From Paenibacillus odorifer (lineage in GTDB: Bacteria; Bacillota; Bacilli; Paenibacillales; Paenibacillaceae), in the NCBI RefSeq assembly GCF_000758725.1, contig NZ_CP009428.1, forward strand, positions 2,418,001 through 2,482,000: 64,000 nt of DNA, read 5' to 3'. Each line of letters opens with the position of its first letter. Within the stretch, counting starts at the first letter, position 1. The position numbers were made by a program, and so were the translations under genes. Below are positions 34,705 to 43,491 of this stretch, piece after piece. Below the pieces are notes generated by a model, which saw only the letters and a list, made by a program, of their open reading frames with translations, did not search any database and had not been told where the DNA came from.

Positions 34705-35072
34705 GACTTGTTGTCTCCCCTCTGAATCATAATTGTTAATTGATCCAACGTAATTCCTAATTTTTCAGCTTCACGGATCATGGTTACTACATACTGTTCA
34801 TAGAATTGTTCTTTTCTCTTCTCCATCAATACTGCACGCGCTCCAGAAGCTACAAACATACCGATTCCTCGTTTTTTGTACAATATCCCTTGATCCACAA
34901 GCAAATTCACACCTTTCGCAGCCGTAGCCGGATTGATCTGGTAGAAAACAGCAAACTGATTTGTCGAAGGAACTTGTGACTCCTCCAGCAGTGTTTCTTC
35001 GATGATGTCATTTTCTATTCGTTCGGCGATCTGCATAAATATCGGTCGTGTATCATCCATTAAGTTTCCCAT
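34701..35072 (-). CDS. GntR-family regulator, YtrA subfamily
   Basis: A 123-residue regulator. The winged helix is at residues 8-75 (PIFMQIAERIENDIIEETLL, QVPSTNQFAVFYQINPATAAKGVNLLVDQGILY, KKRGIGMFV), with the short C-terminal dimer arm of the YtrA group rather than a large ligand domain. GGCGGTGAATAC precedes ATG 35072; ATG 35060 is an alternative. It probably represses its own operon, released by an envelope-acting compound. Confidence 0.9.
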   Translation of the reverse strand: MGNLMDDTRPIFMQIAERIENDIIEETLLEESQVPSTNQFAVFYQINPATAAKGVNLLVDQGILYKKRGIGMFVASGARAVLMEKRKEQFYEQYVVTMIREAEKLGITLDQLTIMIQRGDNKS

Positions 35073-35092
35073 GTATTCACCGCCAACTCCAT

Positions 35093-35118
35093 TGGTTAGT
35101 TAGTTATGTAATTAACCA
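35093..35118. promoter_or_regulatory. Inverted repeat upstream of the GntR operon, likely operator
   Basis: TGGTTA and TAACCA are exact complements 14 bp apart, 20 bp upstream of the GntR start. Long spaced palindromes of this sort are typical for YtrA-type repressors. Inference from position. Confidence 0.45.
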
Positions 35119-35175
35119 TATATGCAACGAAGTTAATTGTCAATATTTTTTAATTGTTTTGGGCTGTATCCACAT

Positions 35176-35216
35176 AAATAAAGGCTGCCCAGAATGCTCT
35201 GGATAGCCTTTTATTT
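35176..35216. terminator. Terminator-like hairpin in the divergent gap
   Basis: AAATAAAGGCT / AGCCTTTTATTT flank an inner CCAGA / TCTGG stem. It is strong on both strands, yet no gene is transcribed into it from either side as annotated. Confidence 0.65.
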
Positions 35217-35272
35217 GCATTACATAAATGCTATGATTTTGTCCTTGGTAAAAAAGAAGGGGGAGTTCAGCT

Positions 35273-36082
35273 ATGAATGATTATGGTCCGGATCTGTTCA
35301 AAGATACTGCAAGCTATTACACCAGATATCGCCCGCTATATCCGTCCTCACTGATTCGATATCTAGTGAACAAATTCTCACTTAACGGAGAGGGCCGGTT
35401 GCTAGACTTAGGTTGTGGTACTGGGCAGTTAGCGCAAAGGTTTACGGATTGGTTCGAAAAAATTGTTGGCGTAGATACTGAACTAGAGATGCTAGAAGAA
35501 GCAAAGCTGTTATCAAAGTACAACAGGGTTGAGAATGTTAGCTGGCAACAGGGTAGAGCGGAAGAACTATCCAATGACTGGGGTTTCTTTCGTCTCATCA
35601 TGATGGCTAAGGCGTTTCACTGGATGGACCGAGAATCCATTCTTGAAATTCTCTATCACAGTTTAGATGATAACGGCGGTATTGCTGTAATTGATACTTT
35701 TAATGAACAACAAGAACCGTTACCTTGGCAACAAAAGGTAGATGAAGTAGTGAAACGCTGGTTGGGTGACGAAAGAATAGCCGGGAACAGTACATATAGA
35801 CATCCACAAGAAAGACATGAGGATGTTGTAAGGCGATCCAGTTTTACAGATGTTGAAAGACAGGTGTTATCGAGTTATTCCATCACTTGGACTGTTGATT
35901 CTATTCTAGGAAATTTGTATTCTACGTCTTATGCCTCTAAGCGATTATTTAGAGATAACTTAGAACGTTTTGAAGATGATATGAAATCAGCTTTATTAGA
36001 AATAGAGCCAACAGGTATATTTACAGAGGAATTGTCGGTTTCAATCATTACTGCCTTTAAAAAAGAAGCGGATTTACGATAA
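35273..36082 (+). CDS. Class I SAM-dependent methyltransferase
   Basis: A 269-residue protein opening with the family phrase DLFKDTASYYTRYRPLYP. Motif I is LLDLGCGTGQLAQ, motif II VGVDTELEMLEEA, motif III WQQGRAEELS and then FHWMDRESIL. It belongs to the Methyltransf_11 group near trans-aconitate and ubiquinone-type enzymes, but the acceptor is unknown. AGAAGGGGGAGTT is the ribosome binding site. The last 9 bp overlap the convergent protease gene. Confidence 0.9.
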   Translation: MNDYGPDLFKDTASYYTRYRPLYPSSLIRYLVNKFSLNGEGRLLDLGCGTGQLAQRFTDWFEKIVGVDTELEMLEEAKLLSKYNRVENVSWQQGRAEELSNDWGFFRLIMMAKAFHWMDRESILEILYHSLDDNGGIAVIDTFNEQQEPLPWQQKVDEVVKRWLGDERIAGNSTYRHPQERHEDVVRRSSFTDVERQVLSSYSITWTVDSILGNLYSTSYASKRLFRDNLERFEDDMKSALLEIEPTGIFTEELSVSIITAFKKEADLR

Positions 36083-37321
36083 GAACCGCGCATTGATCTC
36101 ACCGCATCCTGCTGTGTTAGGACTTAGTTTAAGGCGAAATGTGTTCTTTTTTAGTATGGATTTTACTTGCTTAGGCGTAAGAGAAGGGTTCATCTGGAGT
36201 AGTTGCGCGATCACACCCGAGACGATAGGTGTTGAGACACTGGTACCGGACAGCACAAAGTAATCTTTAGCTATCCGCAAATAAGGAAGCTCGCGATCCA
36301 GCTTGGATCGTGGGGCACGAAGGGAGATGATCGTTTCGCCTGGAGCAACGAGATCCGGTTTCTTCCTTCCTCCCGGTGCGGGTCCACGACTGGAGAACCA
36401 AGTGATTCGGTCGTCCGCTTGCGTGAGCGTGCGACGGTCATCCACTGCACCGACAGTAATTGCTGAAGGACTAATCCCTGGAGATTCGATCGTACTGCGT
36501 CCCGGTCCGCTGTTTCCAGCTGCTATTACAACGTTCAGTCCGGCTTTAATTGCTTTTTCTACAGCTTGGCAGAGCGGATCATCTGAACAAGGAAGATTCA
36601 CCTTACCCCCGAATGACATCGAAAGAATACGAAGATTAAGTCTTCTCCGATTCGCAATACACCATTCAATTCCTTTAATGATTGTGGAATCATATCCATC
36701 GCCATTTTTATCGAGTACTTTGACACCTACTATCCCTGCCTCTGGAGCAGGGCTTTTGTATTTTCCTTTACTCATCCAACCGTTGCCTGCTGCATCCCCT
36801 GCGATATGAGTTCCATGGCCGTTATCGTCATAGGGCTGTGTTCTATGATTGATAAAATCTTTAAAAGCAACTATGCGGTTAACAGGGCGAAACAGGTCAG
36901 GGTGCCGATACACCCCTGTATCAAGAATAGCAATATTAATCCCTTTTCCGGTAAGCCGCTTTTTCTTTTGGGCAGCTGTGGAACCAATGGATGGTGTCGC
37001 TATATTAAGGGATGTTTTTTTGACTTGATCCAAATAAATTTTTTCGATACCATCCCAGCGGCACATCCGGTTCAGGCAGTTCTTTGAAACTTTGGATGAT
37101 ATCGAATTGAGCAGGTGAAGATGATGTCTGATCGGAAGGTCGTGGGATTTTAAATGGTTTTGTAAAGACTGTAGCTGGGCTGTAGTTATTTTTTGTTTGA
37201 ATTTAATGATAACTGGAATGGAATTTGCCTTATGTGCTGGAAGATAGGAACGTTGAACTCTTTTTCTCAAAGAATGGTGCATTTTCGAATGATATTGCTC
37301 TAGCCATTTTTGACCGTTCAT
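36074..37321 (-). CDS. S8 family serine protease, AprX-like
   Basis: A 415-residue subtilase. I choose ATG 37321, nine bases after AGAGGTGAT; an upstream ATG would add 18 residues with no better site. Catalytic triad: D134 in AILDTG, H169 in DNGHGTH, S361 in SGTSVSTP; oxyanion N270 in AAGNSGPG. No signal peptide is seen, and residues 1-115 form a basic pro-like region (RKRVQRSYLPAHK), so it is probably an intracellular protease of the AprX kind. It is divergent from the odd basic protein at 37488. Confidence 0.92.
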   Translation of the reverse strand: MNGQKWLEQYHSKMHHSLRKRVQRSYLPAHKANSIPVIIKFKQKITTAQLQSLQNHLKSHDLPIRHHLHLLNSISSKVSKNCLNRMCRWDGIEKIYLDQVKKTSLNIATPSIGSTAAQKKKRLTGKGINIAILDTGVYRHPDLFRPVNRIVAFKDFINHRTQPYDDNGHGTHIAGDAAGNGWMSKGKYKSPAPEAGIVGVKVLDKNGDGYDSTIIKGIEWCIANRRRLNLRILSMSFGGKVNLPCSDDPLCQAVEKAIKAGLNVVIAAGNSGPGRSTIESPGISPSAITVGAVDDRRTLTQADDRITWFSSRGPAPGGRKKPDLVAPGETIISLRAPRSKLDRELPYLRIAKDYFVLSGTSVSTPIVSGVIAQLLQMNPSLTPKQVKSILKKNTFRLKLSPNTAGCGEINARFLS

Positions 37322-37487
37322 TAGTAATGAATCACCTCTTGAAGGTATTATATGCACTGCAGAGCTAGTGGACACGAAACTATGAAACTAGGATTTAACA
37401 CATTTTCAGATTTGTAGGTGAAAGAGAGGTCAAACATTACGATTCTTGCATTTACTAACGTATCCTAAAAAGAAAGTGGTGAATTAA

Positions 37488-37859
37488 ATGACAATTATTA
37501 AAAAACCAGTTAACAAGAAAGCAGTTATGGCTAGCAAAGTTCTCGCGGCTAAAAAAGCGAAAGCAGCTCCTACGAGAAAGAAACGTAGAATTAGACAGAC
37601 TCTGGATAGATTTATTGTTGTTGCTATTGGTACAAATGCAACGGGTACACCTAAAGATACTACGGGGTGGTCAGCTTCATTGAGAGCTGGAACTACAACG
37701 GTAACTGCTGATTTTGACGAATTTGGTGTAGTTAGATTCCCAACAATTAGTACCTTAACATCAGTACCTTATCTTCTCACTTTAAGAGATGAGAGTGGAG
37801 CTACTATAAGAAGTTTTAACGTTCCCGCAGACCGCGAATTTTTTGTGGCTAGATTCTAG
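37488..37859 (+). CDS. Small protein with basic Lys/Ala tail and beta domain, unknown
   Basis: A 123-residue protein in two parts. Residues 1-40 are extremely basic (many K, R and A, such as KVLAAKKAKAAPTRKKRRIR). Residues 43-123 look like a beta sandwich of Ig or fibronectin kind (FIVVAIGTNATGTPKDTTGW, then ATIRSFNVPADREFFVARF). There is no signal peptide. GAAAGTGGTGAATTAA is the ribosome binding site and a strong terminator follows. The tail might bind nucleic acid or be cut by the neighbouring protease; I know no family for it. Confidence 0.75.
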   Translation: MTIIKKPVNKKAVMASKVLAAKKAKAAPTRKKRRIRQTLDRFIVVAIGTNATGTPKDTTGWSASLRAGTTTVTADFDEFGVVRFPTISTLTSVPYLLTLRDESGATIRSFNVPADREFFVARF

Positions 37860-37884
37860 TTTGGACAAGCCAGGTCAAGTAAAC

Positions 37885-37922
37885 AGCATGTGTCGATTTT
37901 ATATCGATGCGTGCTTTTTTTT
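37885..37922 (+). terminator. Rho-independent terminator
   Basis: Stem AGCATGTGTCGAT / ATCGATGCGTGCT (G-T pairs) with TTTAT loop and eight T. Ends the 37488 gene. Confidence 0.9.
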
Positions 37923-38053
37923 ATGTATTTTTCTAACTTTGATTCAAGTGAGTGATTTGTTACAGACAAACAGAATGGGGAGATGCCATACTTTCAGCAT
38001 CGTATTTTTGGGAATATAGTACAAAAATGGATATAGGGCGGGTGAGAGGTTTC

Positions 38054-38755
38054 GTGAAAGAAAAAGGGAATATATCAGGTATTCAATATTTTTTATTAGG
38101 ACTGCTTGTATTTTTAATGTTAGGAATGGATATGTTCATCATGGGATTAGATCAATGGTTATGGGGGGATTTGTTTAATATAGACGACTTTTTTGTCAGC
38201 CCTTGGTACGTACTAGTTGTTCATTGGAGCATAGTCACCATATTGTGGACAGTTGGAGCTATGATATTTCTACTTTGGTTCAGGAAGAGGAAGTTGATTG
38301 AAAAGGTTATATCTTTGCGTTGGCGCTCTAAGGTCATTCCTTTGTTAATTGTAGCTTTTATGTCAAGCTTTTTGTTCGCTGTGTTGGAATTTTGGATTAA
38401 TGGGGAGAGCATTCCACAGATTTATAGAGAATATGAAAACTTCAAGTTAGAACATGGTTTTATGGGCATATGGGTTGCCTTGGTTCAAAACATATATTAC
38501 ATTGTGGAAGCTGTACTAGTTGTACTATTGGTTGCGCTAATGCAGTCTGCAGGAGAAGTATGGTTTAAGAATCCTTCTCTTCCTTATGGCGGAATAGGTT
38601 TAATGCTGACTTGGGGATTAGGTCATTTGACACATGGTCTGCAAAGCGGCTTGTATATTACTGCTTTTTCTTTGGTGTTTGGCTGGCTGTTTGTGAAAGC
38701 GGGTAAGCAGTGGTGGCCAAGTTTTCTGTTTATCTGGCTTGTATTTGTTTTATAA
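38054..38755 (+). CDS. Multi-spanning membrane protein, unknown
   Basis: About 233 residues from GTG 38054 (after GGTGAGAGG); the frame is open back to 37952 and the start is uncertain, with ATG 38027 another choice. Six or so membrane helices. The segments GLGHLTHGLQSGLY and VEAVLVVLLVALMQSAGE faintly recall CPBP intramembrane proteases, but the diagnostic EExxxR is absent, so I do not assign that family. It is followed 25 bp later by an acetyltransferase gene. Confidence 0.65.
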   Translation: MKEKGNISGIQYFLLGLLVFLMLGMDMFIMGLDQWLWGDLFNIDDFFVSPWYVLVVHWSIVTILWTVGAMIFLLWFRKRKLIEKVISLRWRSKVIPLLIVAFMSSFLFAVLEFWINGESIPQIYREYENFKLEHGFMGIWVALVQNIYYIVEAVLVVLLVALMQSAGEVWFKNPSLPYGGIGLMLTWGLGHLTHGLQSGLYITAFSLVFGWLFVKAGKQWWPSFLFIWLVFVL

Positions 38756-38780
38756 TATTTAGTTTAACGGGGGGATACCA

Positions 38781-39332
38781 TTGTACAATCCAGAGAAGAG
38801 AACAATTACTACTGAAAGATTGATTTTAAGACCTTTTGCATTGTCTGAAGCACAGCGTGTCAGTGAGCTCTGCAATAATTATAATGTTTACAAAAGTACA
38901 TTAACTCTACCTTATCCATACCCCATTGAATGTGCGTTATCATGGATTGAAACACATGAAGATGAGTTCAATAATGATAATTCATATGAATTCGCTATTA
39001 CTGATAAAAATACAAACGAGCTGTATGGTGCTATAGGACTGAGAAATAACCGGACACACAGAAACGGCGAGCTTGGATATTGGATAGGTGAGGAACACTG
39101 GGGTAATGGATATGCTACAGAAGCAACAAAAGCGGTCATTAATTTTGCTTTTACAGAAAAACATTATCACAAAGTGTATGCCAGATTCTTTGCTACAAAT
39201 CCTGGTTCGGGACGGGTTATGCAAAAATCTGGCATGCTGAAAGAAGGCGTTTTGTTACAGCATATTTATAAAGAAAATGAGTTTGTAGACCTTATTCATT
39301 ATGGGATTTTAAATACGAGAGCTACTGACTAA
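38781..39332 (+). CDS. GNAT acetyltransferase, RimJ/RimL type
   Basis: A 183-residue enzyme with a TTG start after AACGGGGGGA. The family opening TTERLILRPFALSEA, the beta-bulge IGLRNNRTHRNGELGYWIGEE and the acetyl-CoA loop HWGNGYATEATKAV are clear, and YARFFATNPGSGRVMQKSGM completes the fold. It transfers acetyl to an unidentified amine, a protein N-terminus or a small molecule. A hairpin terminator follows. Confidence 0.9.
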   Translation: MYNPEKRTITTERLILRPFALSEAQRVSELCNNYNVYKSTLTLPYPYPIECALSWIETHEDEFNNDNSYEFAITDKNTNELYGAIGLRNNRTHRNGELGYWIGEEHWGNGYATEATKAVINFAFTEKHYHKVYARFFATNPGSGRVMQKSGMLKEGVLLQHIYKENEFVDLIHYGILNTRATD

Positions 39333-39361
39333 CGCTTGGATTTCATACACCACTATTTGAA

Positions 39362-39389
39362 GTCACGCCCATTGGGCGTGGCTTTTTTT
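39362..39389 (+). terminator. Rho-independent terminator
   Basis: CACGCCC-ATT-GGGCGTG followed by GC and TTTTTTT. Ends the acetyltransferase transcript. Confidence 0.9.
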
Positions 39390-39459
39390 ATTAGAAATGC
39401 TAGTCCGCTTCAACGGACAATAATGAAATCCCTTCTTATTTAAAATTAAAATAAAATTC

Positions 39460-39523
39460 TTGACACTTCTCATTGATAACGATTATCATAGGAAGCGATT
39501 AGTGAAAATGAAAATCATTATCA
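39460..39523 (+). promoter_or_regulatory. Promoter with two Fur boxes
   Basis: TTGACA at 39460 and TATCAT at 39484 (18-bp spacer) form a promoter. TGATAACGATTATCA (39474-39488) is a 7-1-7 Fur box with one mismatch lying over the -10, and TGAAAATCATTATCA (39509-39523) is a second box downstream. This predicts iron-repressed transcription of the operon 39566-43408. Confidence 0.85.
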
Positions 39524-39565
39524 CTACATGAAACGTATAAATATACATATTCGGAGGGATAGATT

Positions 39566-40603
39566 TTGAAAAAATTATTAGTACTCCTGGTTGTTGCAGC
39601 GGTTACTGCAATGACTGCTTGTTCGTCTACTAATACAACGGACAATCGAAAAAATGAAGCAGTAACGAATACAACTGCTAATGAATCGAAAGAAGCGAAT
39701 GCAGCAAATACAACAGAAGTAGCGAATACAGCGGAAGCTGCCGGCAAGGTGTACAGTCTGGAGAATGATGGTGTGGATGAAACGTTGTTCAACGAAGCCT
39801 TAAGCCAATTCCCTTCTACAGTACCGGAGCGTATTGTAACAACTTCTGTACCGTTAACAGAAATGCTTTATTTGCTCGGCATAACACCGGTAGGTGTACC
39901 TACTTCAACGAATCCAATCCCTGCTGATTTCGAAACAATTGATCGTATTGGATCTCCTATGGCACCGGATCTGGAAGTAGTGACAAAACTTGAACCAGAC
40001 TTGCTGCTGGGAGCGGAATCACTTCGCAGCACATTAGACAAATCGCTAGAAGGAATCGACCTACAAAAAGCATATTTGAGAACAGAATCATTCGAGGATT
40101 TAAAGCTTAGCCTCAAAGTTTTAGGCACTTATTTTAATAAAAAAGATGAAATGAATGCTGCTTTAACTAAGATTTTGGACAAAGAAAATGAGCTGAGTCA
40201 ATTAGCCGAAGGCAAAGAGCTGCCAAGCGTGCTGCTCGTAATCGGAACCGCGGATTCTTTTATGGTCATGAGTGAGAAATCTTATTTAGGTAGCTTGGTG
40301 AAAAAGCTTGGTGCTGATAACATCGCAACTTCTGTATTGCAAGTTACTGACACTTACTCACCTATTAATATGGAGAACATTGTAGCCGCTGATCCAGACA
40401 TCATTCTCGTACTCGCTTCAGGCGACCACGGAGCGACAGAGGATAAGTTCAAAAAAGAAATAGAGAAAAATGAAACTTGGACAAAGCTCTCAGCTTATGC
40501 AAATAACAAAATCAACATTCTAGATTACAGCGTATTCGGTGTTACTTCGATCCTTAACGCCGAGACAGCCTTAACCGAAATTGCAAAATACTTCTATGAA
40601 TAA
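39566..40603 (+). CDS. Iron/heme ABC transporter substrate-binding lipoprotein (IsdE-like)
   Basis: A 345-residue lipoprotein with TTG start after CGGAGGGATAGA. Lipobox AMTAC gives Cys19, followed by a long Asn/Thr/Glu linker. The mature part is the Peripla_BP_2 fold (PERIVTTSVPLTEMLYLLGITPVGVP, LEPDLLLG, and an ILDYSVFGVTS end). With the downstream HugZ-like gene the ligand is more likely heme than a siderophore; IsdE-like is a judgment from context. Fur boxes precede it. Confidence 0.88.
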   Translation: MKKLLVLLVVAAVTAMTACSSTNTTDNRKNEAVTNTTANESKEANAANTTEVANTAEAAGKVYSLENDGVDETLFNEALSQFPSTVPERIVTTSVPLTEMLYLLGITPVGVPTSTNPIPADFETIDRIGSPMAPDLEVVTKLEPDLLLGAESLRSTLDKSLEGIDLQKAYLRTESFEDLKLSLKVLGTYFNKKDEMNAALTKILDKENELSQLAEGKELPSVLLVIGTADSFMVMSEKSYLGSLVKKLGADNIATSVLQVTDTYSPINMENIVAADPDIILVLASGDHGATEDKFKKEIEKNETWTKLSAYANNKINILDYSVFGVTSILNAETALTEIAKYFYE

Positions 40604-40619
40604 TTAAAGGAGACAGCAA

Positions 40620-41608
40620 GTGATAAATACATCTCGTAGCAGAATTATTGTTATTGTAACGTTAGCACTTGCGCTCGTTGCCGCCATAATTGCGATTGGA
40701 CTAGGCTCAGTATACATCCCCATACCAGACATCCTAAGCACAATCTTTGGGTCAGCGGCAAAAGCGGTGAATGCCACCATCATATGGGATATTCGTTTGC
40801 CGCGTGTATTACTGGCGATGATCATTGGGGCAAATATCGCGGTTTCAGGCGCTCTGCTGCAAGCTGTGATGGGCAACCCACTTGCTGATCCAGGATTGAC
40901 CGGTGTAACGAGTGGGGCGGCTGCATGTGTGCTTGTCATTATGCTTGCAGCACCACAATATACGGAGTTTATTCCAATTGCGGCTTTTGTTGGTGGACTA
41001 ATCGCTGCAGGGATTGTATATGCATTAGCGTGGAGAAGAACCGGCATTTCGCCGATCACTATTATTTTATCAGGAGTTGCTGTGAATGCTCTTTGCGGGG
41101 GATTAATAGGACTCCTGACCATCATGTACAGCGACAGACTTCCGGCAGCAGTCCAATGGTTGAACGGCAGTTTGGCTGCAAAAGGGAACAATGCCTTGAT
41201 GATGGTTTTCCGTATGCCATTGCAGGCTGGATCTTATCCTTTTTCGCGATCCGCAAGGCGAATATTATACGTTTAGGCGATCAGGTGGCTTCGAATTTAG
41301 GTGAAAATGTGGATCGAATTCGTATTCTTCTTTCCTTGCTGGCAGTATTTCTAGCGGCTATCTCTGTAGCGGCTATAGGGATGATTGGCTTTGTTGGACT
41401 TGTTGTGCCACATATGGCTCGATTGTTGGTGGGTTCAGACTATAAATTTCTTTTGCCGATGAGTATGGGACTTGGAGCATTGGTATTGTTGATAGCAGAT
41501 ACAGGTGGACGTACCTTATTTGCACCTTTAGATATTCCTGCGGGTATCCTTATGGCGGTGATCGGTGGACCATATTTTCTATACCTGATGAGAAAGAAGG
41601 CGTTCTAA
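40620..41608 (+). pseudogene. FecCD-type iron/heme permease gene split by a frameshift
   Basis: Two overlapping frames together make one complete 330-residue FecCD permease. Frame 1 (GTG 40620, after AAAGGAGACAGC) runs through IWDIRLPRVLLAMIIG and SGALLQAVMGNPLADPG to LMMVF; then the sense continues in the next frame as PYAIAGWILSFF and LGDQVASNLGENV, ending FLYLMRKKAF at 41608. The shift lies at the four-T run 41206-41209, where one T seems missing. Left as is, the protein would stop at 41276 without its second half. It could be a real mutation or a sequencing error. Confidence 0.88.
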
Positions 41609-41609
41609 C

Positions 41610-42389
41610 ATGTTTACTGTCGACTCTATTTCGATTCGGTATGAGCAGAAAAACATTATTAACAACTTCTCTTTTTCCGTAAAAAAGGGTGAAATCGTCT
41701 CGATTATAGGACCAAACGGTTCAGGTAAATCTACATTACTTAAGGCGGTATCACGACTAATTCCATATCATACGGGTGCGGTCACACTCGATGGTACGGA
41801 TCTAAAGTCCATGACTGCCAAACAAGTGGCTCGAAAAATGTGCATGCTGAGCCAGAAGAACCTAGCGCCTAATGATATGACCGTGATCGATCTCGTCTCC
41901 TATGGAAGGTATCCTCATAAAAAATGGTTCGAAAAATTAAATCATGAGGATATGGAGATTGTCCACTGGGCACTGGAAAAGACACATTTAAAGGATTATA
42001 AGGATCGAGCAGTTTCCTCGTTATCCGGTGGTGAATCACAGCGTGCTTGGATTGCTATGGCCTTGGCGCAGCGCCCTTTGGTTATGTTGCTTGACGAACC
42101 GACCACTTACTTGGATATTTCGCATCAGCATGAAGTTCTTGAGCTAGTACGTGAGCTAAATCAAGACATGGGGATGACCGTCGTGATGGTGTTGCATGAC
42201 CTCAATCAAGCCTCTACCTATAGTGACAGTATTGTTGTGGTGCAGGCGGGTGAAAAAGCGATGTATGGGACACCAAATGAAGTTATGACAACCGATATGA
42301 TCCGGAATATATACCGAATAGATGCCGAAGTTCAATATGTTCCTGCAGAGACGAAACCTCGTATTCATTTGCTAAGTACCGTTCGCTAG
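41610..42389 (+). CDS. Iron/heme ABC transporter ATP-binding protein (FecE/FhuC type)
   Basis: A 259-residue ATPase starting next to the permease stop. Walker A is GPNGSGKST (residues 34-42), the family phrase TGAVTLDGTDLKSMTAKQVA, signature LSGGESQRAWIAMALAQ, Walker B VMLLDEPTTYLDI, H-loop VMVLHDLNQA. It powers import through the (frameshifted) permease. The intact ATPase suggests the operon was functional until recently, or still is. Confidence 0.93.
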   Translation: MFTVDSISIRYEQKNIINNFSFSVKKGEIVSIIGPNGSGKSTLLKAVSRLIPYHTGAVTLDGTDLKSMTAKQVARKMCMLSQKNLAPNDMTVIDLVSYGRYPHKKWFEKLNHEDMEIVHWALEKTHLKDYKDRAVSSLSGGESQRAWIAMALAQRPLVMLLDEPTTYLDISHQHEVLELVRELNQDMGMTVVMVLHDLNQASTYSDSIVVVQAGEKAMYGTPNEVMTTDMIRNIYRIDAEVQYVPAETKPRIHLLSTVR

Positions 42390-42433
42390 ATTCGTGGCTA
42401 GAGTACATAACCTATTAATGGAGGGATTTTATA

Positions 42434-42961
42434 ATGAAGAAGCCTGTAGATGTAGAGAAAAATAAAGAAAACTATTTGCAATTTATTGCGAATCGTAAAA
42501 ATCTGATTTTGAGCTTAATAGATGACGAAGGAAAACCTTTTATCAGCTATGCTCCTTTTGTTAAGCATGAAGGCAAACTTTATATTTACATTAGTAAGAT
42601 CGCCGAACATTACAGATATATGGAAAATAACGAGTTTGTAGATGCGCTTCTAATTGCAGATGAGTCTGCGACGAATAATAAATTTGCAACGGAACGTGTG
42701 CGGTGGAATTGCACAGCAAGCAATATCGGGAATGACGGGCATGAGGAGATCTTTGAATTGTTTAATGCTGATCATGGGGCGGCAATGGTGAATTTGCTGC
42801 GTGGATTGGATTTTTCATTGTTTGAATTGACCCCTCTCCAAGGGCGCTATGTTGTTGGTTTTGGCTTGGCCTTTGACATCGATGTAGATGCGAACCTGTT
42901 CAACCATGTGGTGATCGACAAGAAAAGAGACGAAGAAGCCACTGTACAAGGGAGCAAATAA
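42434..42961 (+). CDS. HugZ-like heme-utilisation protein (split-barrel PNPOx fold)
   Basis: A 175-residue protein with the FMN-binding split-barrel fold also used by HugZ heme oxygenases. Visible segments: NRKNLILSLIDDEGKPFISYAPFV, a beta strand LYIYISKIAEHYRYM, and TPLQGRYVVGFGLAFDID near the C-terminus where HugZ-type proteins have their heme-contact GF/HG region. The usual C-terminal histidine is not obvious. In this operon, release of iron from imported heme is the likely role. AATGGAGGGATTTTATA precedes the start. Confidence 0.75.
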   Translation: MKKPVDVEKNKENYLQFIANRKNLILSLIDDEGKPFISYAPFVKHEGKLYIYISKIAEHYRYMENNEFVDALLIADESATNNKFATERVRWNCTASNIGNDGHEEIFELFNADHGAAMVNLLRGLDFSLFELTPLQGRYVVGFGLAFDIDVDANLFNHVVIDKKRDEEATVQGSK

Positions 42962-42964
42962 TCT

Positions 42965-43408
42965 ATGACTTTCACTTTAGTGTTGCCAATCTGGCAAGCG
43001 GTGCAAACGCGATTTCATAAAATGGTGAAGGCATTGCCGGAAGAGGATCTTAACCTTAAGCTAGGGAACTCTACGATTGGGGGATTAATTCAGCATAATG
43101 CGGAAGTTGAGTTTATGTTCGCAGAGTGGTTTTTTGCAAGACCTAATCCTCAAGGCGACAAGGCGGCATATTCTACATTGAATGAACTCGTTGATCTGCT
43201 GACTGTTTCCAATGAGAATCTAACTGCTGCGATGCAGGAATTTCCGGAAGAAGCGTGGCATGTGAGTGTGGAGTCGGCTTTTGGCACATCTACACCGCTT
43301 GAAGCGATAGGCAGGCTTATGTATCATACAGGCATTCATGCCGGACAGATTTCGCTTATACAGAAAAATGCAGTCCGAAGTGAAGTGAGTAAATTGGGAA
43401 ATGATTGA
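42965..43408 (+). CDS. DinB-family protein
   Basis: A 147-residue four-helix DinB/YfiT-like protein. The three histidines that bind metal in this fold are probably H49 (LIQHNAEVE), H125 (MYHTGIHAG) and H129. Starts 3 bp after the HugZ-like gene, so it shares the Fur-controlled transcript. Function of this group is mostly unknown (thiol transfer or stress response in studied members). Confidence 0.8.
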   Translation: MTFTLVLPIWQAVQTRFHKMVKALPEEDLNLKLGNSTIGGLIQHNAEVEFMFAEWFFARPNPQGDKAAYSTLNELVDLLTVSNENLTAAMQEFPEEAWHVSVESAFGTSTPLEAIGRLMYHTGIHAGQISLIQKNAVRSEVSKLGND

Positions 43409-43412
43409 TGAG

Positions 43413-43438
43413 AAAACGGCAGAAATGTCGTTTTTTTT
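43413..43438 (+). terminator. Rho-independent terminator of the heme operon
   Basis: AAAACGGCA / TGTCGTTTT around GAAA, followed by a T-tract. Confidence 0.8.
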
Positions 43439-43491
43439 GTGCGTAAATAAGGAGTTTTTAAAAGGGAGCTTGGTTACTTGTTGACGTTCTT

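Noticed and set aside
38054..38755. CPBP (CAAX) intramembrane protease
   Set aside because: Weak resemblance near GLGHLTHG only; the EExxxR catalytic motif is missing.
41197..41215. Programmed frameshift in the permease gene
   Set aside because: No slippery heptamer, stimulatory hairpin or upstream Shine-Dalgarno-like stimulator is evident, and FecCD permeases are not known to use frameshifting.
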